Assembly (NCBI RefSeq): GCF_011927785.1
Contig: NZ_JAATJK010000001.1
Location: 744,001-808,000 of the forward strand
Origin: Micromonospora profundi
GTDB lineage: Bacteria; Actinomycetota; Actinomycetes; Mycobacteriales; Micromonosporaceae
Direction of reading: 5' to 3'
DNA length: 64,000 nt
Position numbers and translations under genes: made by a program. Below are positions 58,665-64,000 of this stretch, one piece after another; positions within the stretch are counted from its first letter, which is position 1, and each line of letters opens with the position of its first letter. The notes under the pieces were generated by a model. It made no database searches. It was not told the origin of the DNA and saw only the letters and a program-made list of their open reading frames with translations.

Positions 58665-61600
58665 ATGGCGCGTCCCATTGCGGAGACATCCCCGGCTGAG
58701 CCCGTTCACTTCCAGGAGGAGCCGTTCGGCGTGGACGGCGAGCGGTCGTTGCCGCCCCGTACCCCGTACGAGGACGCGCTCGTCGGCATCCTGCACGAGG
58801 TCCTCGGTTGCACCGACGTCGACGTGCAGGACCCCCTGCTCACGCTGGGCAACGTGGCCCAGGTGCCCCGGGTGGTCGCGCAGATCCGGCGTACGTTCGG
58901 CGTGGACATCCCGGTGGCGGACTACATCGAGTCACGTACGGTCGCCGGCCTGGCGTCCGTCGTGGCCGCGAAGTCGTTCGCCGCCCGCGCGGCGACCCGG
59001 CCGCAGGCGCTGCTGCGCCGGCCCTCCGGTGCCCGGCCGGTGCTGTCCTTCGACCAGCAGCGGCTGTGGATGGAGAACCAGCTGCTGCCCGGCGTCATCT
59101 ACAACGTGCACGGGCGGCGGCGCATTCTCGGGTCGCTGGACGTCGAGGTCCTCGAGCGCAGCATCAGCGCGATCATCGCCCGGCACGAGACGCTACGCAC
59201 CCGGTTCCCGGCCACCGACGGTGAGCCGGTGCAGGTGGTGGACGACCCGGACGACGACTGGCACATCCGGATCAGCGACCTCACAGGCCTGCGCGAGCAG
59301 GGCGGTGACGCGTCCGTCGAGGCGGCGGCCTGGCGCCTGCTCGACGAGGAACTCACGACGCCGTTCGACCTGACCACCGGCCCACTGATCCGCTGCCTGC
59401 TCGTCAAGCTCGGGGAACGGGAGCACGCGCTCGGCGTCACGATGCACCACATCGTGTCCGATGCCTGGTCGATCGGCATGTTCATCCGCGAACTGACAAC
59501 TCTGTACCGGGCCGGCGGCGACCCGCAGCGGGCCGGCCTGTCCGCGCTGCCCGTGCAGTACCGCGACTACGCGGTGTGGCAGCGCGGCTGGCTCTCCGGC
59601 GACGCCCTGGAGCACCAGGTCGGCCACTGGCGGCAGCACCTGCAGGGCGCACCACGGGTCCTCGCGCTGCCGACGGTGCAGCGGCGGACGAACGCGTTGC
59701 GGGCCGAGGCCGGCCAGGTCGTCGACGCGCTGTCGCCGGCGGAGACGGCGGCGCTGCACGAGCTGTGCCGTACCCACGGCGTCACCTCGTTCATGGTGCT
59801 CTACGCGATCCTGGCGACCATCTTCAGCCGGTGGGCCGGGCAGACCGACGTCGTCATCGGGGTCCCCGTCGCGGGCCGGACCAACAGCGTCACCGACCGG
59901 CTCATCGGGTTCTTCGTCAACATGCTGCCGCTGCGCGTCGACCTGTCCGGCGACCCGGACTTCGCCAACCTGCTCCAGCGCGTGCGGCGAGCAGCCCTGG
60001 ACGGCTACGCCCACGCCGAGGCCCCCATGGACGAGTTGGTCCGCGACCTCGACATCGTCCGCGACCCGCGCCGTACGCCGCTGTTCGAGGTTGTCCTCAA
60101 CGTGGTGGCGAGCCCGGAGGCCGAGCAGGTCACCGACCTGGCCATCGAGCCGATGGACACGCCGTCGCTGTTCAGCCGCTACGACCTGACGTTCACCGCG
60201 CAGGAGTCCGGCGGGGTGCTGCGGTTCAAGCTCGACTTCCCGGCCGACCGCTGCGACCCGGAGACCGGCCGGGTGCTGCTCCGGCAACTGCGCACGCTGC
60301 TGGGTCGGGCTGTCCAGGACCCCACCGTTCGGCTGCTCGACGAGCCCGCCGAGCCTCCGGTCGCCGCCGAACCGGCGTACACCCTGGCGCCCCTCGACCT
60401 CCGTCGGCCCGACGGCGCCGACCTGGTCGCCGTGGTGGACGGCGAAGGGGAGTGGAGCTACGCGTGGATGTCGGTGGCCGCGGAGCGGATCGCCGAGGTG
60501 CTGGCCGAGCGCGGAGTCCGGGCCGGCGACCGCGTCGGCGTGGTGCGCCGGCCGAGTGCCGCATTCGTCGCCAGCCTGCTCGGTGCGGCCGGGGCCGGGG
60601 CGGTGGGCATGGTTATCGAAACCGACGACCCGGCGCTGACCGGACCTCTCGAACTCACGACGGTGCTGGACGGCAACCCCGCAGGTGCGCCGGCCGCCGG
60701 CACTGTGGACCTGCGGACGGTCCTGCCGGCTGCCGCAGGCCCGCTCCCCGCGCCGAGCGGCGGTCCCGCCGCGACGGCGCCGGACGACTGGGCGGCCCAG
60801 CGCTTCGAGTTCGGTCCCGGCGACCGGTTCGTTGTGCTGTCCAGCCGACCCGGTCACCTGATGTCGGCGATGCGCACCGCCTTCGCCGCCGGCGGCACCC
60901 TGTTGGTTCCGGACCGTGCGTTCGGCGCCGACGCCGGGGCGCTGACCACCTGGCTGCGCGAGAAGGCCGTCACTGTGGCGTACGTCGACGCGCCGATCCT
61001 GCGGGCGATGACGGCGCAGACGCCGGTGCCCGACCTGCCGGCGCTGCGCTACGTGCTGATGGACAACGCCGGTGACCTGCTGCCGCACGACGTCGAGGCG
61101 GTGCGGGAGATGGCACCGGGGTGCCGTTGCGTGGCGGTGTACCGGGTGACGGCGGACGGCCGCCCGCTCTGCTGCTACGAGGCGCCGCAGGACATGGAGG
61201 TGCGCAACGCGCCGCTGCGTGTCCCGCTGGGCACCCCGCTGCCCGGCATGCCTGTCACGCTGCGGCGGGCCTCCGGACAGCCGGCCGCGACCGGGGAACT
61301 CGCCGAGATCTGGTTCGGCGACGAACGTACCGGTGACCACGGTCGCCGGCGTGCCGACGGGTCCGTGGAGTACGCCGTCGTGTCGTCCGGCGGCGAGTAC
61401 GTCGACGCTGCCGAGACACTCTCCGGCCTGCGCGACGTCCCAGGGGTCCGGGATGCTGTCGTGCTGACGCAGACCGACGCCGACGGGGCGACCACGCTGT
61501 CGGGCTATGTGGCAGGGCCGGATCCGGAGCGGGGTGCCGCCGCGATCCAGAGCCATCTCAAGGCGCGCCTGCCCGACTACCTGGTGCCGCGGCACCTGCT

Positions 61601-61985
61601 CGTGCTTGACGCTCTTCCGCGCACCCCGTGGGGTGAGTACGACCTGCGCGCACTGCCCCGGCCCAGCGGCGACGCCGGGCTCGGCGACGACTACGCGGCG
61701 CCGCGTACGCCGATGGAGCGGCAGCTCGCCGAGTTGCTGGCGGAACTGCTCGGCATCGAACGGGTAGGCATCTACGACAGCTTCTTCGAGCTGGGCGGCT
61801 TCTCGATGCTCGCGACCCGGCTGATCACCCGGGTACGCGACGTCTTCGGGGTCCAGCTCGCGGTGCGTGACGTGTTCGAGTCGCCGACAGTCGACGAACT
61901 GGCGCGGCTCGTCGTCCGCGCGCAGGGGGAGCAGTCCGGCCTGGACGAGTTCGAGGCGCTGCTGGACGAGGTCGAGCGGGCCTGA
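58665..61985 (+). CDS. NRPS with inactive carrier and adenylation-like domains (PCP*-C-A*-PCP)
   Basis: 1106 residues. Residues 33-100 look like a carrier domain but the Ser site reads LGNVA (Ala65). A condensation domain (125-555) has intact HHIVSDAWS (His261-262, Asp266). The next 430 residues (about 560-985) have the size and secondary pattern of an adenylation domain but lack A3 (no SGSTG), A5 (no GPTE), A7 TGD and the A10 Lys (PRTPWGEYDLRAL replaces PNGK). A final carrier (1005-1080) keeps Ser1047 in LGGFS. It cannot load itself, so it must be charged in trans. No thioesterase follows. Confidence 0.85.
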   Translation: MARPIAETSPAEPVHFQEEPFGVDGERSLPPRTPYEDALVGILHEVLGCTDVDVQDPLLTLGNVAQVPRVVAQIRRTFGVDIPVADYIESRTVAGLASVVAAKSFAARAATRPQALLRRPSGARPVLSFDQQRLWMENQLLPGVIYNVHGRRRILGSLDVEVLERSISAIIARHETLRTRFPATDGEPVQVVDDPDDDWHIRISDLTGLREQGGDASVEAAAWRLLDEELTTPFDLTTGPLIRCLLVKLGEREHALGVTMHHIVSDAWSIGMFIRELTTLYRAGGDPQRAGLSALPVQYRDYAVWQRGWLSGDALEHQVGHWRQHLQGAPRVLALPTVQRRTNALRAEAGQVVDALSPAETAALHELCRTHGVTSFMVLYAILATIFSRWAGQTDVVIGVPVAGRTNSVTDRLIGFFVNMLPLRVDLSGDPDFANLLQRVRRAALDGYAHAEAPMDELVRDLDIVRDPRRTPLFEVVLNVVASPEAEQVTDLAIEPMDTPSLFSRYDLTFTAQESGGVLRFKLDFPADRCDPETGRVLLRQLRTLLGRAVQDPTVRLLDEPAEPPVAAEPAYTLAPLDLRRPDGADLVAVVDGEGEWSYAWMSVAAERIAEVLAERGVRAGDRVGVVRRPSAAFVASLLGAAGAGAVGMVIETDDPALTGPLELTTVLDGNPAGAPAAGTVDLRTVLPAAAGPLPAPSGGPAATAPDDWAAQRFEFGPGDRFVVLSSRPGHLMSAMRTAFAAGGTLLVPDRAFGADAGALTTWLREKAVTVAYVDAPILRAMTAQTPVPDLPALRYVLMDNAGDLLPHDVEAVREMAPGCRCVAVYRVTADGRPLCCYEAPQDMEVRNAPLRVPLGTPLPGMPVTLRRASGQPAATGELAEIWFGDERTGDHGRRRADGSVEYAVVSSGGEYVDAAETLSGLRDVPGVRDAVVLTQTDADGATTLSGYVAGPDPERGAAAIQSHLKARLPDYLVPRHLLVLDALPRTPWGEYDLRALPRPSGDAGLGDDYAAPRTPMERQLAELLAELLGIERVGIYDSFFELGGFSMLATRLITRVRDVFGVQLAVRDVFESPTVDELARLVVRAQGEQSGLDEFEALLDEVERA

Positions 61986-62059
61986 TCCGCTGTCCTGTCA
62001 CGCCGTGAGAAACGCGCGGTCGCGCCGGGGTCGGCCCGGAAAGCCCTAGAGTGCCGGCT

Positions 62060-63247
62060 ATGACAGGGGCCGGAGCGGACTGGCGGGTGGTCGACGGTGT
62101 CACGACGGCATGGTTCGACGCGCCGTCGCTCATCGAGGGGGCCGCGCTGGCCGGGCGCGTCGTGCAGCTGTCGGCGGAGACCCTGGTCGACCTTCGCGCG
62201 ACGGGTACGCGGGTGCGCCTGGACGCGGACCGCCACGCCGAGGCGGTGTCGGCGGCCGCGCGGGACCTCGGGCTGACCGCGAACCCGGCGGTGTCGCAGC
62301 ACCTGAGCGTCGTTGTCGAATCCGCGAACCCGTCAGCGGTGCGGCGGTTCTGGCAGCGCGCGTTGGACTACGCGCCCGCCCGCGACGGCGGATTGGCGGA
62401 TCCGTTGCGGCGCGACCCCGCGATACGGATAGGGCAGTCGTCCGAGCCGCGGCCGTGGCGCAACCGCATCCACCTCGACGTGGCGCGGCCGGCCGCGGCG
62501 GTCGAGCGGGCGGGCCTGGGTGAGGCGTCGGGAGCGTTCGAGGCCTGCCACGCCGATCCCGACGGCAACGAGGTCGACCTGCTGCCGGGCGACGCCCTCG
62601 GCGACGGGCCCGGCACAGCCGACTGGCAGGAGGTGTTCAGCGCCATGGCGTGCTACCGCGTCACCTCGCCGGCGGGGCAGCGGGACCTGGCCGCCGCAGC
62701 GGCCACGCTTGCCGACGACGCGGGCTTCCCGCTGCTGATCGACATGCGCCCCGGACTCGTCATCCTGGACAGCGGCAAGGACCAGTGGGACGACGACGTC
62801 CACGGCCTGGAACTCGACTTCACCGATCTCGCCGCACAGCTCCAGGCCGCCGCCCGCGACCTCGGTGCCACAGCGGATCCGGGGCTGCCGCGTTTCGCCC
62901 AGGTCTTCCTCGACGCCGCCGACGTCGAAGTGCTGCGCGCGTTCTGGGCCGCCGCGCTCGGATACACCTACGACCGGCGAGCCGACGTCACCGACATCCA
63001 CGATCCACGGCGGCTGAACCCGGTGCTGGTGTTCCAGGAGCTCGACGCCTCGGAGGTGGAGCGACGCCGGCAACGCAACCGCATCCACGTCGAGCTCGCC
63101 GTACCGCCGGATCTCGCGCAGACGCGCCTCGCCGCCACCGTCGCAGCCGGTGGCCGGCTCCTCGACGAGGCGGCGGGCCGGTGGCGGGTCGCCGACCCCG
63201 AGGGCAACGAGATGGTGATCGTCAGTGGGTCCGGGGGGCCGACCTGA
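62060..63247 (+). CDS. Double VOC-fold (glyoxalase-like) protein
   Basis: 395 residues from ATG 62060 (GTG 62051 possible). Two similar VOC halves: LSVVVESANPSAVRRFWQRALDY...RIHLDVA...DPDGNEVDLLPG and AQVFLDAADVEVLRAFWAAALGYTYD...RIHVELAV...DPEGNEMVIV. A pterin-4a-carbinolamine dehydratase-like N-terminal region may also be present (residues 5-80, DWRVVDGVTTAWF). Related proteins bind antibiotics or catalyse isomerisation. It follows the second NRPS by 74 bases in the same direction, so it may confer self-resistance or tailor the product. Confidence 0.75.
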   Translation: MTGAGADWRVVDGVTTAWFDAPSLIEGAALAGRVVQLSAETLVDLRATGTRVRLDADRHAEAVSAAARDLGLTANPAVSQHLSVVVESANPSAVRRFWQRALDYAPARDGGLADPLRRDPAIRIGQSSEPRPWRNRIHLDVARPAAAVERAGLGEASGAFEACHADPDGNEVDLLPGDALGDGPGTADWQEVFSAMACYRVTSPAGQRDLAAAAATLADDAGFPLLIDMRPGLVILDSGKDQWDDDVHGLELDFTDLAAQLQAAARDLGATADPGLPRFAQVFLDAADVEVLRAFWAAALGYTYDRRADVTDIHDPRRLNPVLVFQELDASEVERRRQRNRIHVELAVPPDLAQTRLAATVAAGGRLLDEAAGRWRVADPEGNEMVIVSGSGGPT

Positions 63248-63262
63248 CGGCCTGGCGGGCGC

Positions 63263-64000
63263 TCAACCGGTACGCCACCGCACGGCGCACGGCATCGACG
63301 TGAAGCCGTGCTGGTGCGGTGAGTGGCAGCGCCGGGCCCGGGTCATGTCGACGTCGTACTCCGAGACGAGCGCCCCGATCTCCTCCAGCGCGATCCGCAT
63401 CTCGAGGCGGGCCAGCCCGGCACCCAGGCAGAAGTGCGGCCCGTTGCCGAAGCTGATCAACCGTCCCGTGTCCCGGTCGAGATCGAAGCGGTCCGGGTCC
63501 TCGAACACACGCCGGTCCCGGTTGGCCGAGGCGTGCAGGATCACCATGCGGGCGCCCTCGGGCACCCAGGTGCCATGGATCAGCGTGTCAGTCGTGAGGA
63601 CGCGGGCGACCATCTGGCTCGCCGAGTCGTAGCGCAGTGTCTCGCCCGCCCAGTCGTCGGCGCGTCCGTTCAGCCCCGCCCGTTGCACGTCACGGTGCAG
63701 GTGGCCGTAGTACCAGGCGTTGCCGATCGTCTTGCCCGTGGACTCGTTGCCGCCGACAAGCATGATGAACATGAACCCGACGATCTGCGCGTCGGTGAGC
63801 TTCGCGCCGTCGACCTCCGCCTGGGTCAGCCCTGAAGTCAGATCGTCTCCGGGCCGGCGGCGCAGGGTCCGGACGACGTCGAGCAGGTACTCGGCGAGCC
63901 GGAGCGCGGCAGCCGTCGAGGTCGCGCTGCGACCGTCCGACAGGTCGTCGCGGTGGTTGAGCTCGTCGGTGTCGGCGCGGACCTGATCCCAGTCCGCGGC
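63263..64000 (-). CDS. Cytochrome P450 (partial, cut by right edge)
   Basis: The frame is open from the right edge to the stop at 63263, giving the last 245 residues. I-helix MLVGGNESTGKTIG with the normal Glu-Ser/Thr pair, K-helix ETLRYDS, the PERF-like DPDRFDLDRD, and heme loop SFGNGPHFCLGAGLARLE. It belongs to the bacterial CYP107/CYP105-like group. Opposite in direction to the NRPS genes; whether it belongs to the cluster depends on what lies beyond the edge. Confidence 0.9.
   Translation of the reverse strand, partial: AADWDQVRADTDELNHRDDLSDGRSATSTAAALRLAEYLLDVVRTLRRRPGDDLTSGLTQAEVDGAKLTDAQIVGFMFIMLVGGNESTGKTIGNAWYYGHLHRDVQRAGLNGRADDWAGETLRYDSASQMVARVLTTDTLIHGTWVPEGARMVILHASANRDRRVFEDPDRFDLDRDTGRLISFGNGPHFCLGAGLARLEMRIALEEIGALVSEYDVDMTRARRCHSPHQHGFTSMPCAVRWRTG

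Noticed and set aside
59193-61595. An 800-codon minus-strand frame opposite the second NRPS.
   Set aside because: Antisense shadow without any domain.
42746-64000. Search for MbtH, thioesterase, PKS and transporter genes in the cluster.
   Set aside because: None recognised in the window, so none is claimed; they may lie beyond the right edge.

Overview
The window is high-GC DNA from an actinomycete, most likely Micromonospora or a close relative (Micromonosporaceae). The signs are many GTG/TTG starts, actinobacterial RNase P RNA, GlnA1/GlnA2/GlnE nitrogen genes, MptB-type mannosyltransferases, an F420-dependent NADP reductase, XRE-DUF5753/DUF397 pairs and LexA-boxed DUF222 genes. No tRNA, rRNA or CRISPR array was seen.

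Layout. 0-2.3 kb: a MarR regulator (cut by the left edge) divergent from an MFS exporter across a 39-bp palindromic operator, then a TauE/SafE permease. 2.4-2.9 kb: rnpB. 3.2-6.1 kb: an AT-richer island with a lone caspase-protein kinase fusion, a decayed transposase and a small orphan ORF. 6.2-16 kb: small regulators, an expansin-like protein, a HEAT protein next to a MerR-HEAT fusion, an epoxide hydrolase, a GNAT fused to a redoxin remnant, a Nudix hydrolase and an M48 protease. 16-31 kb: a histone-like basic protein, RNB nuclease, NpdG, a truncated DUF222 gene with a LexA-like box, PanB, NAD synthetase, GlnA2, a Tat-exported M28 peptidase, a virginiamycin B lyase homologue with all its catalytic residues, and an LD-carboxypeptidase. 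31-42.5 kb: GATase, GlnE, three polytopic membrane proteins (two tandem MptB-like mannosyltransferases), GlnA1 with an upstream GlnR-type site, an RDD protein and a DUF4191 protein.

42.7 kb to the right edge is a biosynthetic gene cluster that runs off the window. It has a SARP-NB-ARC-TPR regulator and a LuxR-type regulator. Around them lies a set of arginine-tailoring enzymes: a VioC-type Fe(II)/2-oxoglutarate hydroxylase, a VioD-type capreomycidine-synthase-like PLP enzyme, an MppP/RohP-type PLP arginine oxidase/hydroxylase, a second class I/II aminotransferase and a branched-chain-type aminotransferase. Also present are a FhuF-like Fe-S protein, a Rieske ferredoxin, two compact NRPSs (A-PCP-C and PCP*-C-A*-PCP), two P450s and a glyoxalase-fold protein.

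The mixture of viomycin/streptothricin-type (VioC/VioD) and enduracididine-type (MppP) chemistry on one substrate, with two NRPSs carrying visibly broken domains, is the most likely new biology here. The inferred product is a small peptide containing a cyclic or hydroxylated guanidino amino acid, with glycine as the only predictable NRPS monomer. The second candidate is the caspase-kinase protein, probably a cell-death or anti-phage effector.
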